Assembly: GCA_960531495.1 (NCBI GenBank)
Contig: CAUIJY010000068.1
Location: 1,860,001 to 1,924,000, forward strand
Reading direction: 5' to 3'
From: Zeus faber
Taxonomy: Eukaryota > Chordata > Actinopteri > Zeiformes > Zeidae
Length of the DNA stretch: 64,000 nucleotides
Of the stretch, positions 9,078 to 22,736 are shown one piece after another. Under the pieces are notes generated by a model, which saw only the letters and a list, made by a program, of their open reading frames with translations, searched no databases and was not told the DNA's origin. Each line of letters begins with the position of its first letter. Position 1 is the first letter of the stretch. A program made the position numbers and the translations under genes.

Positions 9078-10292
9078 CTAACATGTATTTGTGGAGTTAG
9101 GATCATTTTCATCATAGTGTGCACATGTGGGAAAAAACGCATTTTCAGCCGATTTAAACGTCGAAAAGGGGAATTGCTTAAACGCTTCAGTCATTACTCT
9201 GTGTGACAGTGTCAGACAGTTTAAATACAATGGTGAACTAGTATATGCTGCTAAAGTGTTGTTTGTCAACCAGTTTTAGGCCCATCTAACATGTATTTGT
9301 CGAGTTATGATCATTTTCATCATTATGTGTACATGTGGGAAAAAACGCATTTTCAGCCGATTTAAACGTCGAAAAGGGGAATTGCTTAAACGCTTCAGTC
9401 ATTACTCTGTGTGACAGTGTCAGACAGTTTAAATACAATGGTGAACTAGTATATGCTGCTAAAGCGTTGTTTGTCAAACAGTTTTAGGCCCATACAACAT
9501 GTATTTGTCGAGGTATGAGAACATTGGACGGTTTGCTGTCTAGCTGAATTAGAGAAACACCGAACCATTGTCTCTTCAGAGGTGAATGATTCAGAATGCT
9601 GCAGTACAGCATTGAAATTTAATTAATATGATGAACTATTATGTGCTTCTTAAGTGTTTCTCACAGATTTCTAGGCCAATCTAACATGTATTTGTGGAGT
9701 TATGATCATTTTCATCATTGTGTGCACATGTTGGAAAAAACGCATTTTCAGCCGATTTAAACGTCGAAAAGGGGAATTGGTTAAACGCTTCAGTCATTAC
9801 TCTGTGTGACAGTGTCAGACAGTTTAAATACAATGGTGAACTAGTATATGCTGCTAAAGTGTTGTTTGTCAAACAGTTTTAGGCCCATGTAAAATGTATT
9901 TGTCGAGTTATGATTATTTTCATCATTGTGTGCACATGTGGGAAAAAACGCATTTTCAGCCGATTTAAACGTCGAAAAGGGGAATTGCTTAAACGCTTCA
10001 GTCATTACTCTGTGTGACAGTGTCAGACAGTTTAAATACAATGGTGAACTAGTATATGCTGCTAAAGCGTTGTTTGTCAAACAGTTTTAGGCCCATACAA
10101 CATGTATTTGTCGAGGTATGAGCATTTTCAGAACATTGGACGGTTTGCTGTCTAGCTGAATTAGAGAAACACCGAACCATTGTCTCTTCAGAGGTGAATG
10201 ATTCAGAATGCTGCAGTACAGCATAGAAATTTAATTAATATGATGAACTATTATGTGCTTCCTAAGTTTTTCTCTCAGATTTCTATGCCCAT
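9078..10292 (+). repeat. Core blocks AAB (187-bp B), AAB
   Basis: Monomer starts: A 9078, 9286; B 9494 (187 bp); A 9681, 9889; B 10097. The 9-bp loss in the B at 9494 marks this block. The A at 9681 carries GCACATGTTGG in place of GCACATGTGGG and follows the variant tail TCTAGGCCAATC. The same combination follows the short B at 12752, 14786, 15597 and 27851, so the whole stretch was copied together. Confidence 0.88.
9494..9680 (+). repeat. B monomer with 9-bp deletion, variant 1
   Basis: The head reads GGTATGAGAACATTGG where the standard reads GGTATGAGCATTTTCAGAAC. The missing CATTTTCAG lies between two AG dinucleotides, consistent with replication slippage or microhomology deletion. Other copies: 12752-12938, 14786-14972, 15597-15783 and 27851-28037, all in the left half of the core. 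Confidence 0.85.
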
Positions 10293-13200
10293 CTAACATG
10301 TATTTGTGGAGTTAGGATCATTTTCATCATAGTGTGCACATGTGGGAAAAAACGCATTTTCAGCCGATTTAAACGTCGAAAAGGGGAATTGGTTAAACGC
10401 TTCAGTCATTACTCTTTGATACAGTGTCAGACAGTTTAAATACAATGGTGAACTAGTATATGCTGCTAAAGTGTTGTTTGTCAACCAGTTTTAGGCCCAT
10501 CTAACATGTATTTGTCGAGTTATGATCATTTTCATCATTATGTGTACATGTGGGAAAAACGCATTTTCAGCCGATTTAAACGTCGAAAAGGGGAATTGCT
10601 TAAACGCTTCAGTCATTACTCTGTGTGACAGTGTCAGACAGTTTAAATACAATGGTGAACTAGTATATGCTGCTAAAGTGTTGTTTGTCAAACAGTTTTA
10701 GGCCCATGTAAAATGTATTTGTCGAGTTATGATCATTTTCATCATTGTGTGCACATGTGGGAAAAAACGCATTTTCAGCCGATTTAAACGTCGAAAAGGG
10801 GAATTGCTTAAACGCTTCAGTCATTACTCTGTGTGACAGTGTCAGACAGTTTAAATACAATGGTGAACTAGTATATGCTGCTAAAGTGTTGTTTGTCAAA
10901 CAGTTTTAGGCCCATGTAAAATGTATTTGTCGAGTTATGATCATTTTCATCATTGTGTGCACATGTGGGAAAAAACGCATTTTCAGCCGATTTAAACGTC
11001 GAAAAGGGGAATTGCTTAAACGCTTCAGTCATTACTCTGTGTGACAGTGTCAGACAGTTTAAATACAATGGTGAACTAGTATATGCTGCTAAAGCGTTGA
11101 TTGTCAAACAGAGTTAGGCCCATACAACATGTATTTGTCGAGGTATGAGCATTTTCAGAACATTGGACGGTTTGCTGTCTAGCTGAATTAGAGAAACACC
11201 GAACCATTGTCTCTTCAGAGGTGAATGATTCAGAATGCTGCAGTACAGCATAGAAATTTAATTAATATGATGAACTATTATGTGCTTCCTAAGTTTTTCT
11301 CTCAGATTTCTATGCCCATCTAACATGTATTTGTGGAGTTAGGATCATTTTCATCATAGTGTGCACATGTGGGAAAAAACGCATTTTCAGCCGATTTAAA
11401 CGTCGAAAAGGGGAATTGGTTAAACGCTTCAGTCATTACTCTTTGATACAGTGTCAGACAGTTTAAATACAATGGTGAACTAGTATATGCTGCTAAAGTG
11501 TTGTTTGTCAAACAATTTTAGGCCCATGTAAAATGTATTTGTCGAGTTATGATCATTTTCATCATTGTGTGCACATGTGGGAAAAAACGCATTTTCAGCC
11601 GATTTAAACGTCGAAAAGGGGAATTGCTTAAACGCTTCAGTCATTACTCTGTGTGACAGTGTCAGACAGTTTAAATACAATGGTGAACTAGTATATGCTG
11701 CTAAAGTGTTGTTTGTCAACCAGTTTTAGGCCCATCTAACATGTATTTGTCGAGTTATGATCATTTTCATCATTATGTGTACATGTGGGAAAAAATGCAT
11801 TTTCAGCCGATTTAAACGTCGAAAAGGGGAATTGCTTAAACGCTTCAGTCATTACTCTGTGTGACAGTGTCAGACAGTTTAAATACAATGGTGAACTAGT
11901 ATATGCTGCTAAAGCGTTGTTTGTCAAACAGTTTTAGGCCCATACAACATGTATTTGTCGAGATATGAGCATTTTCAGAACATTGGACGGTTTGCGGTCT
12001 AGCTGAATTAGAGAAACACCGAACCATTGTCTCTTCAGAGGTGAATGATTCAGAATGCTGCAAGACAGCATAGAAATTTTATTAATATGATGAACTATTA
12101 TGTGCTTCCTAAGTTTTTCTCTCAGATTTCTATGCCCATCTAACATGTATTTCTGGAGTTATGGTCATTTTCAGAACTTGTGACGGTTTGCTGTCTAGCT
12201 GAATTAGAGAAACACCGAACCATTGTCTCTTCAGAGGTGAATGATTCAGAATGCTGCAGTACAGCATAGAAATTTAATTAATATGATGAACTATTATGTG
12301 CTTCCTAAGTTTTTCTCTCAGATTTCTATGCCCATCTAACATGTATTTGTGGAGTTAGGATCATTTTCATCATAGTGTGCACATGTGGGAAAAAACGCAT
12401 TTTCAGCCGATTTAAACGTCGAAAAGGGGAATTGCTTAAACGCTTCAGTCATTACTCTGTGTGACAGTGTCAGACAGTTTAAATACAATGGTGAACTAGT
12501 ATATGCTGCTAAAGTGTTGTTTGTCAACCAGTTTTAGGCCCATCTAACATGTATTTGTCGAGTTATGATCATTTTCATCATTATGTGTACATGTGGGAAA
12601 AAACGCATTTTCAGCCGATTTAAACGTCGAAAAGGGGAATTGCTTAAACGCTTCAGTCATTACTCTGTGTGACAGTGTCAGACAGTTTAAATACAATGGT
12701 GAACTAGTATATGCTGCTAAAGCGTTGTTTGTCAAACAGTTTTAGGCCCATACAACATGTATTTGTCGAGGTATGAGAACATTGGACGGTTTGCTGTCTA
12801 GCTGAATTAGAGAAACACCGAACCATTGTCTCTTCAGAGGTGAATGATTCAGAATGCTGCAGTACAGCATTGAAATTTAATTAATATGATGAACTATTAT
12901 GTGCTTCTTAAGTGTTTCTCACAGATTTCTAGGCCAATCTAACATGTATTTGTGGAGTTATGATCATTTTCATCATTGTGTGCACATGTTGGAAAAAACG
13001 CATTTTCAGCCGATTAAACGTCGAAAAGGGGAATTGGTTAAACGCTTCAGTCATTACTCTGTGTGACAGTGTCAGACAGTTTAAATACAATGGTGAACTA
13101 GTATATGCTGCTAAAGTGTTGTTTGTCAAACAGTTTTAGGCCCATCTAACATGTATTTGTCGAGTTATGGTCATTTTCATCATTATGTGCACATGTGGGA

Positions 13201-14369
13201 AAAAACGCATTTTCAGCCGATTTAAACGTCGAAAAGGGGAATTGCTTAAACGCTTCAGTCATTACTCTGTGTGACAGTGTCAGACAGTTTAAATACAATG
13301 GTGAACTAGTATATGCTGCTAAAGTGTTGTTTGTCAATCAGTTTTTGGCCCATCTAACATGTATTTGTCGAGTTATGATCATTTTCATCATTATGTGCAC
13401 ATGTGGGAAAAAACGCATTTTCAGCCGATTTAAACGTCGAAAAGGGGAATTGGTTAAACGCTTCAGTCATTACTCTTTGATACAGTGTCAGACAGTTTAA
13501 ATACAATGGTGAACTAGTATATGCTGCTAAAGTGTTGTTTGTCAAACAGTTTTAGGCCCATGTAAAATGTATTTGTCGAGTTATGATCATTTTCATCATT
13601 GTGTGCACATGTGGGAAAAAACGCATTTTCAGCCGATTTAAACGTCGAAAAGGGGAATTGCTCAAACGCTTCAGTCATTACTCTGTGTGACAGTGTCAGA
13701 CAGTTTAAATACAATGGTGAACTAGTTAATGCTGCTAAAGTGTTGTTTGTCAACCAGTTTTAGGCCCATCTAACATGTATTTGTCGAGTTATGATCATTT
13801 TCATCATTATGTGTACATGTGGGAAAAAACGCATTTTCAGCCGATTTAAACGTCGAAAAGGGGAATTGCTTAAACGCTTCAGTCATTACTCTGTGTGATA
13901 GTGTCAGACAGTTTAAATACAATGGTGAACTAGTATATGCTGCTAAAGCGTTGTTTGTCAAACAGTTTTAGGCCCATACAACATGTATTTGTCGAGGTAT
14001 GAGCATTTTCAGAACATTGGACGGTTTGCTGTCTAGCTGAATTAGAGAAACACCGAACCATTGTCTCTTCAGAGGTGAATGATTCAGAATGCTGCAGGAC
14101 AGCATAGACATTTTATTAATATGATGAACTATTATGTGCTTCCTAAGTTTTTCTCTCAGATTTCTATGCCCATCTAACATGTATTTCTGGAGTTATGATC
14201 ATTTTCAGAACTTGTGACGGTTTGCTGTCTAGCTGAATTAGAGAAACACCGAACCATTGTGTCTTCAGAGGTGAATGATTCAGAATGCTGCAGTACAGCA
14301 TAGAAATTTAATTAATATGATGAACTATTATGTGCTTCTTAAGTGTTTCTCACAGATTTCTAGGCCCAT
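10293..14369 (+). repeat. Core blocks AAAAB, AAABB, AAB, AAAAABB (first copy of the 15.1-kb-spaced segment)
   Basis: Monomer starts: A 10293, 10501 (207 bp), 10708, 10916; B 11124; A 11320, 11528, 11736; B 11944, 12140; A 12336, 12544; B 12752 (187 bp); A 12939 (207 bp), 13146, 13354, 13562, 13770; B 13978, 14174. The segment from 10293 to about 14577 recurs at 25392 to about 29677, at an offset of 15,099, then 15,100 after a 1-bp loss near 13,012 (CGATTAAACG for CGATTTAAACG). Markers shared by both copies: GATTGTCAAACAGAGTTAG, TTTGCGGTCTAGC, GCTGCAAGACAGC, the 187-bp B and GCTCAAACG. Confidence 0.88.
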
Positions 14370-15783
14370 CTAACATGTATTTGTGGAGTTATGATCATTT
14401 TCATCATTGTGTGCACATGTGGGAAAAAACGCAATTTCAGCCGATTTAAACGTCGAAAAGGGGAATTGGTTAAACGCTTCAGTCATTACTCTTTGATACA
14501 GTGTCAGACAGTTTAAATACAATGGTGAACTAGTATATGCTGCTAAAGTGTTGTTTGTCAACCAGTTTTAGGCCCATCTAACATGTATTTGTCGAGTTAT
14601 GATCATTTTCATCATTATGTGTACATGTGGGAAAAAACGCATTTTCAGCCGATTTAAACGTCGAAAAGGGGAATTGCTTAAACGCTTCAGTCATTACTCT
14701 GTGTGACAGTGTCAGACAGTTTAAATACAATGGTGAACTAGTATATGCTGCTAAAGCGTTGTTTGTCAAACAGTTTTAGGCCCATACAACATGTATTTGT
14801 CGAGGTATGAGAACATTGGACGGTTTGCTGTCTAGCTGAATTAGAGAAACACCGAACCATTGTCTCTTCAGAGGTGAATGATTCAGAATGCTGCAGTACA
14901 GCATTGAAATTTAATTAATATGATGAACTATTATGTGCTTCTTAAGTGTTTCTCACAGATTTCTAGGCCAATCTAACATGTATTTGTGGAGTTATGATCA
15001 TTTTCATCATTGTGTGCACATGTTGGAAAAAACGCATTTTCAGCCGATTTAAACGTCGAAAAGGGGAATTGGTTAAACGCTTCAGTCATTACTCTGTGTG
15101 ACAGTGTCAGACAGTTTAAATACAATGGTGAACTAGTATATGCTGCTAAAGTGTTGTTTGTCAAACAGTTTTAGGCCCATCTAACATGTATTTGTCGAGT
15201 TATGGTCATTTTCATCATTATGTGCACATGTGGGAAAAAACGCATTTTCAGCCGATTTAAACGTCGAAAAGGGGAATTGGTTAAACGCTTCAGTCATTAC
15301 TCTTTGATACAGTGTCAGACAGTTTAAATACAATGGTGAACTAGTATATGCTGCTAAAGTGTTGTTTGTCAACCAGTTTTAGGCCCATCTAACATGTATT
15401 TGTCGAGTTATGATCATTTTCATCATTATGTGTACATGTGGGAAAAAACGCATTTTCAGCCGATTTAAACGTCGAAAAGGGGAATTGCTTAAACGCTTCA
15501 GTCATTACTCTGTGTGACAGTGTCAGACAGTTTAAATACAATGGTGAACTAGTATATGCTGCTAAAGCGTTGTTTGTCAAACAGTTTTAGGCCCATACAA
15601 CATGTATTTGTCGAGGTATGAGAACATTGGACGGTTTGCTGTCTAGCTGAATTAGAGAAACACCGAACCATTGTCTCTTCAGAGGTGAATGATTCAGAAT
15701 GCTGCAGTACAGCATTGAAATTTAATTAATATGATGAACTATTATGTGCTTCTTAAGTGTTTCTCACAGATTTCTAGGCCAAT
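14370..15783 (+). repeat. Core blocks AAB, AAAB, each closed by a 187-bp B
   Basis: Monomer starts: A 14370, 14578; B 14786 (187 bp); A 14973, 15181, 15389; B 15597 (187 bp). The stretch from 14578 is repeated from 15389 at offset 811. The A at 14370 has CGCAATTTCAG in place of CGCATTTTCAG, a marker also found at 17216, 24781 and 29470. Confidence 0.85.
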
Positions 15784-18700
15784 CTAACATGTATTTGTGG
15801 AGTTATGATCATTTTCATCATTGTGTGCACATGTTGGAAAAAACGCATTTTCAGCCGATTTAAACGTCGAAAAGGGGAATTGGTTAAACGCTTCAGTCAT
15901 TACTCTGTGTGACAGTGTCAGACAGTTTAAATACAATGGTGAACTAGTATATGCTGCTAAAGTGTTGTTTGTCAAACAGTTTTAGGCCCATCTAACATGT
16001 ATTTGTCGAGTTATGGTCATTTTCATCATTATGTGCACATGTGGGAAAAAACGCATTTTCAGCCGATTTAAACGTCGAAAAGGGGAATTGCTTAAACGCT
16101 TCAGTCATTACTCTGTGTGACAGTGTCAGACAGTTTAAATACAATGGTGAACTAGTATATGCTGCTAAAGTGTTGTTTGTCAATCAGTTTTTGGCCCATC
16201 TAACATGTATTTGTCGAGTTATGATCATTTTCATCATTATGTGCACATGTGGGAAAAAACGCATTTTCAGCCGATTTAAACGTCGAAAAGGGGAATTGGT
16301 TAAACGCTTCAGTCATTACTCTTTGATACAGTGTCAGACAGTTTAAATACAATGGTGAACTAGTATATGCTGCTAAAGTGTTGTTTGTCAAACAGTTTTA
16401 GGCCCATGTAAAATGTATTTGTCGAGTTATGATCATTTTCATCATTGTGTGCACATGTGGGAAAAAACGCATTTTCAGCCGATTTAAACGTCGAAAAGGG
16501 GAATTGCTCAAACGCTTCAGTCATTACTCTGTGTGACAGTGTCAGACAGTTTAAATACAATGGTGAACTAGTTAATGCTGCTAAAGTGTTGTTTGTCAAC
16601 CAGTTTTAGGCCCATCTAACATGTATTTGTCGAGTTATGATCATTTTCATCATTATGTGTACATGTGGGAAAAAACGCATTTTCAGCCGATTTAAACGTC
16701 GAAAAGGGGAATTGCTTAAACGCTTCAGTCATTACTCTGTGTGATAGTGTCAGACAGTTTAAATACAATGGTGAACTAGTATATGCTGCTAAAGCGTTGT
16801 TTGTCAAACAGTTTTAGGCCCATACAACATGTATTTGTCGAGGTATGAGCATTTTCAGAACATTGGACGGTTTGCTGTCTAGCTGAATTAGAGAAACACC
16901 GAACCATTGTCTCTTCAGAGGTGAATGATTCAGAATGCTGCAGGACAGCATAGACATTTTATTAATATGATGAACTATTATGTGCTTCCTAAGTTTTTCT
17001 CTCAGATTTCTATGCCCATCTAACATGTATTTCTGGAGTTATGATCATTTTCAGAACTTGTGACGGTTTGCTGTCTAGCTGAATTAGAGAAACACCGAAC
17101 CATTGTGTCTTCAGAGGTGAATGATTCAGAATGCTGCAGTACAGCATAGAAATTTAATTAATATGATGAACTATTATGTGCTTCTTAAGTGTTTCTCACA
17201 GATTTCTAGGCCCATCTAACATGTATTTGTGGAGTTATGATCATTTTCATCATTGTGTGCACATGTGGGAAAAAACGCAATTTCAGCCGATTTAAACGTC
17301 GAAAAGGGGAATTGGTTAAACGCTTCAGTCATTACTCTTTGATACAGTGTCAGACAGTTTAAATACAATGGTGAACTAGTATATGCTGCTAAAGTGTTGT
17401 TTGTCAACCAGTTTTAGGCCCATCTAACATGTATTTGTCGAGTTATGATCATTTTCATCATTATGTGTACATGTGGGAAAAAACGCATTTTCAGCCGATT
17501 TAAACGTCGAAAAGGGGAATTGCTTAAACGCTTCAGTCATTACTCTGTGTGACAGTGTCAGACAGTTTAAATACAATGGTGAACTAGTATATGCTGCTAA
17601 AGTGTTGTTTGTCAAACAGTTTTAGGCCCATGTAAAATGTATTTGTCGAGTTATGATCATTTTCATTATTATGTGTACATGTGGAAAAAACGCATTTTCA
17701 GCCTATTTAAACGTCGAAAAGGGGAATTGCTTAAACGCTTCAGTCATTACTCTGTGTGACAGTGTCAGACAGTTTAAATACAATGGTGAACTAGTATATG
17801 CTGCTAAAGCGTTGTTTGTCAAACAGTTTTAGGCCCATACAACATGTATTTGTCGAGGTATGAGCATTTTCAGAACATTGGACGGTTTGCTGTCTAGCTG
17901 AATTAGAGAAACACCGAACCATTGTCTCTTCAGAGGTGAATGATTCAGAATGCTGCAGTACAGCATAGAAATTTAATTAATATGATGAACTATTATGTGC
18001 TTCCTAAGTTTTTCTCTCAGATTTCTATGCCCATCTAACATGTATTTGTGGAGTTAGGATCATTTTCATCATAGTGTGCACATGTGGGAAAAAACGCATT
18101 TTCAGCCGATTTAAACGTCGAAAAGGGGAATTGGTTAAACGCTTCAGTCATTACTCTTTGATACAGTGTCAGACAGTTTAAATACAATGGTGAACTAGTA
18201 TATGCTGCTAAAGTGTTGTTTGTCAACCAGTTTTAGGCCCATCTAACATGTATTTGTCGAGTTATGATCATTTTCATCATTATGTGTACATGTGGGAAAA
18301 AACGCATTTTCAGCCGATTTAAACGTCGAAAAGGGGAATTGCTTAAACGCTTCAGTCATTACTCTGTGTGACAGTGTCAGACAGTTTAAATACAATGGTG
18401 AACTAGTATATGCTGCTAAAGTGTTGTTTGTCAAACAGTTTTAGGCCCATGTAAAATGTATTTGTCGAGTTATGATCATTTTCATCATTGTGTGCACATG
18501 TGGGAAAAAACGCATTTTCAGCCGATTTAAACGTCGAAAAGGGGAATTGCTTAAACGCTTCAGTCATTACTCTGTGTGACAGTGTCAGACAGTTTAAATA
18601 CAATGGTGAACTAGTATATGCTGCTAAAGTGTTGTTTGTCAAACAGTTTTAGGCCCATGTAAAATGTATTTGTCGAGTTATGATCATTTTCATCATTGTG

Positions 18701-19062
18701 TGCACATGTGGGAAAAAACGCATTTTCAGCCGATTTAAACGTCGAAAAGGGGAATTGCTTAAACGCTTCAGTCATTACTCTGTGTGACAGTGTCAGACAG
18801 TTTAAATACAATGGTGAACTAGTATATGCTGCTAAAGCGTTGATTGTCAAACAGAGTTAGGCCCATACAACATGTATTTGTCGAGGTATGAGCATTTTCA
18901 GAACATTGGACGGTTTGCTGTCTAGCTGAATTAGAGAAACACCGAACCATTGTCTCTTCAGAGGTGAATGATTCAGAATGCTGCAGTACAGCATAGAAAT
19001 TTAATTAATATGATGAACTATTATGTGCTTCCTAAGTTTTTCTCTCAGATTTCTATGCCCAT
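15784..19062 (+). repeat. Core blocks AAAAABB, AAAB, AAAAB
   Basis: Monomer starts: A 15784, 15992, 16200, 16408, 16616; B 16824, 17020; A 17216, 17424, 17632 (207 bp); B 17839; A 18035, 18243, 18451, 18659; B 18867. The segment 12544 to about 14600 recurs at 15389 to about 17440 (offset 2,845-2,846). From 15992 this region is also the first copy of a segment repeated from 28246 (offset 12,254). Confidence 0.87.
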
Positions 19063-20899
19063 CTAACATGTATTTGTGGAGTTAGGATCATTTTCATCAT
19101 AGTGTGCACATGTGGGAAAAAACGCATTTTCAGCCGATTTAAACGTCGAAAAGGGGAATTGGTTAAACGCTTCAGTCATTACTCTTTGATACAGTGTCAG
19201 ACAGTTTAAATACAATGGTGAACTAGTATATGCTGCTAAAGTGTTGTTTGTCAAACAATTTTAGGCCCATGTAAAATGTATTTGTCGAGTTATGATCATT
19301 TTCATCATTGTGTGCACATGTGGGAAAAAACGCATTTTCAGCCGATTTAAACGTCGAAAAGGGGAATTGCTTAAACGCTTCAGTCATTACTCTGTGTGAC
19401 AGTGTCAGACAGTTTAAATACAATGGTGAACTAGTATATGCTGCTAAAGTGTTGTTTGTCAACCAGTTTTAGGCCCATCTAACATGTATTTGTCGAGTTA
19501 TGATCATTTTCATCATTATGTGTACATGTGGGAAAAAATGCATTTTCAGCCGATTTAAACGTCGAAAAGGGGAATTGCTTAAACGCTTCAGTCATTACTC
19601 TGTGTGACAGTGTCAGACAGTTTAAATACAATGGTGAACTAGTATATGCTGCTAAAGCGTTGTTTGTCAAACAGTTTTAGGCCCATACAACATGTATTTG
19701 TCGAGGTATGAGCATTTTCAGAACATTGGACGGTTTGCGGTCTAGCTGAATTAGAGAAACACCGAACCATTGTCTCTTCAGAGGTGAATGATTCAGAATG
19801 CTGCAGGACAGCATAGAAATTTTATTAATATGATGAACTATTATGTGCTTCCTAAGTTTTTCTCTCAGATTTCTATGCCCATCTAACATGTATTTCTGGA
19901 GTTATGATCATTTTCAGAACTTGTGACGGTTTGCTGTCTAGCTGAATTAGAGAAACACCTAACCATTGTCTATTCAGAGGTGAATGATTCAGAATGCTGC
20001 AGTACAGCATAGAAATTTAATTAATATGATGAACTATTATGTGCTTCCTAAGTTTTTCTCTCAGATTTCTATGCCCATCTAACATGTATTTGTGGAGTTA
20101 GGATCATTTTCATCATAGTGTGCACATGTGGGAAAAAAATGCATTTTCAGCCGATTTAAACGTCGAAAAGGGGAATTGGTTAAACGCTTCAGTCATTACT
20201 CTTTGATACAGTGTCAGACAGTTTAAATACAATGGTGAACTAGTATATGCTGCTAAAGTGTTGTTTGTCAAACAGTTTTAGGCCCATGTAAAATGTATTT
20301 GTCGAGTTATGATCATTTTCATCATTGTGTGCACATGTGGGAAAAAACGCATTTTCAGCCGATTTAAACGTCGAAAAGGGGAATTGCTTAAACGCTTCAG
20401 TCATTACTCTGTGTGACAGTGTCAGACAGTTTAAATACAATGGTGAACTAGTATATGCTGCTAAAGTGTTGTTTGTCAACCAGTTTTAGGCCCATCTAAC
20501 ATGTATTTGTCGAGTTATGATCATTTTCATCATTATGTGTACATGTGGGAAAAAACGCATTTTCAGCCGATTTAAACGTCGAAAAGGGGAATTGCTTAAA
20601 CGCTTCAGTCATTACTCTGTGTGACAGTGTCAGACAGTTTAAATACAATGGTGAACTAGTATATGCTGCTAAAGCGTTGTTTGTCAAACAGTTTTAGGCC
20701 CATACAACATGTATTTGTCGAGGTATGAGCATTTTCAGAACATTGGACGGTTTGCTGTCTAGCTGAATTAGAGAAACACCGAACCATTGTCTCTTCAGAG
20801 GTGAATGATTCAGAATGCTGCAGTACAGCATAGAAATTTAATTAATATGATGAACTATTATGTGCTTCCTAAGTTTTTCTCTCAGATTTCTATGCCCAT
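19063..20899 (+). repeat. 1,837-bp AAABB-AAAB unit, tandem copy 1
   Basis: Monomer starts: A 19063, 19271, 19479; B 19687, 19883; A 20079 (209 bp, A7 tract followed by TGC), 20288, 20496; B 20704. Markers are CAAACAATTTTAGG at the end of the first A, AAAAAATGCATTTTC in the third, TTTGCGGTCTAGC in the first B, and AACACCTAACC with GTCTATTCAG in the second B. All markers recur in 20900-22736 and 31317-33153. Confidence 0.9.
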
Positions 20900-22736
20900 C
20901 TAACATGTATTTGTGGAGTTAGGATCATTTTCATCATAGTGTGCACATGTGGGAAAAAACGCATTTTCAGCCGATTTAAACGTCGAAAAGGGGAATTGGT
21001 TAAACGCTTCAGTCATTACTCTTTGATACAGTGTCAGACAGTTTAAATACAATGGTGAACTAGTATATGCTGCTAAAGTGTTGTTTGTCAAACAATTTTA
21101 GGCCCATGTAAAATGTATTTGTCGAGTTATGATCATTTTCATCATTGTGTGCACATGTGGGAAAAAACGCATTTTCAGCCGATTTAAACGTCGAAAAGGG
21201 GAATTGCTTAAACGCTTCAGTCATTACTCTGTGTGACAGTGTCAGACAGTTTAAATACAATGGTGAACTAGTATATGCTGCTAAAGTGTTGTTTGTCAAC
21301 CAGTTTTAGGCCCATCTAACATGTATTTGTCGAGTTATGATCATTTTCATCATTATGTGTACATGTGGGAAAAAATGCATTTTCAGCCGATTTAAACGTC
21401 GAAAAGGGGAATTGCTTAAACGCTTCAGTCATTACTCTGTGTGACAGTGTCAGACAGTTTAAATACAATGGTGAACTAGTATATGCTGCTAAAGCGTTGT
21501 TTGTCAAACAGTTTTAGGCCCATACAACATGTATTTGTCGAGGTATGAGCATTTTCAGAACATTGGACGGTTTGCGGTCTAGCTGAATTAGAGAAACACC
21601 GAACCATTGTCTCTTCAGAGGTGAATGATTCAGAATGCTGCAGGACAGCATAGAAATTTTATTAATATGATGAACTATTATGTGCTTCCTAAGTTTTTCT
21701 CTCAGATTTCTATGCCCATCTAACATGTATTTCTGGAGTTATGATCATTTTCAGAACTTGTGACGGTTTGCTGTCTAGCTGAATTAGAGAAACACCTAAC
21801 CATTGTCTATTCAGAGGTGAATGATTCAGAATGCTGCAGTACAGCATAGAAATTTAATTAATATGATGAACTATTATGTGCTTCCTAAGTTTTTCTCTCA
21901 GATTTCTATGCCCATCTAACATGTATTTGTGGAGTTAGGATCATTTTCATCATAGTGTGCACATGTGGGAAAAAAATGCATTTTCAGCCGATTTAAACGT
22001 CGAAAAGGGGAATTGGTTAAACGCTTCAGTCATTACTCTTTGATACAGTGTCAGACAGTTTAAATACAATGGTGAACTAGTATATGCTGCTAAAGTGTTG
22101 TTTGTCAAACAGTTTTAGGCCCATGTAAAATGTATTTGTCGAGTTATGATCATTTTCATCATTGTGTGCACATGTGGGAAAAAACGCATTTTCAGCCGAT
22201 TTAAACGTTGAAAAGGGGAATTGCTTAAACGCTTCAGTCATTACTCTGTGTGACAGTGTCAGACAGTTTAAATACAATGGTGAACTAGTATATGCTGCTA
22301 AAGTGTTGTTTGTCAACCAGTTTTAGGCCCATCTAACATGTATTTGTCGAGTTATGATCATTTTCATCATTATGTGTACATGTGGGAAAAAACGCATTTT
22401 CAGCCGATTTAAACGTCGAAAAGGGGAATTGCTTAAACGCTTCAGTCATTACTCTGTGTGACAGTGTCAGACAGTTTAAATACAATGGTGAACTAGTATA
22501 TGCTGCTAAAGCGTTGTTTGTCAAACAGTTTTAGGCCCATACAACATGTATTTGTCGAGGTATGAGCATTTTCAGAACATTGGACGGTTTGCTGTCTAGC
22601 TGAATTAGAGAAACACCGAACCATTGTCTCTTCAGAGGTGAATGATTCAGAATGCTGCAGTACAGCATAGAAATTTTATTAATATGATGAACTATTATGT
22701 GCTTCCTAAGTTTTTCTCTCAGATTTCTATGCCCAT
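20900..22736 (+). repeat. 1,837-bp AAABB-AAAB unit, tandem copy 2
   Basis: Monomer starts: A 20900, 21108, 21316; B 21524, 21720; A 21916 (209 bp), 22125, 22333; B 22541. It follows copy 1 directly with the same 1,837-bp length. I noticed few differences, for example AACGTTGAAAAGG near 22,207 where copy 1 has AACGTCGAAAAGG, and AAATTTTATT in the last B where copy 1 has AAATTTAATT. The third copy at 31317-33153 has AAATTTTATT there, so it resembles this copy at that site. Confidence 0.9.

Noticed and set aside
13195-13500. Plus-strand 101-codon frame, also at 16041, 23606 and 28295
   Set aside because: It exists only because CAGTTTTAGGCCC became CAGTTTTTGGCCC, removing a stop between two A monomers. 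It starts at GTG, and the four copies are inherited by block duplication.
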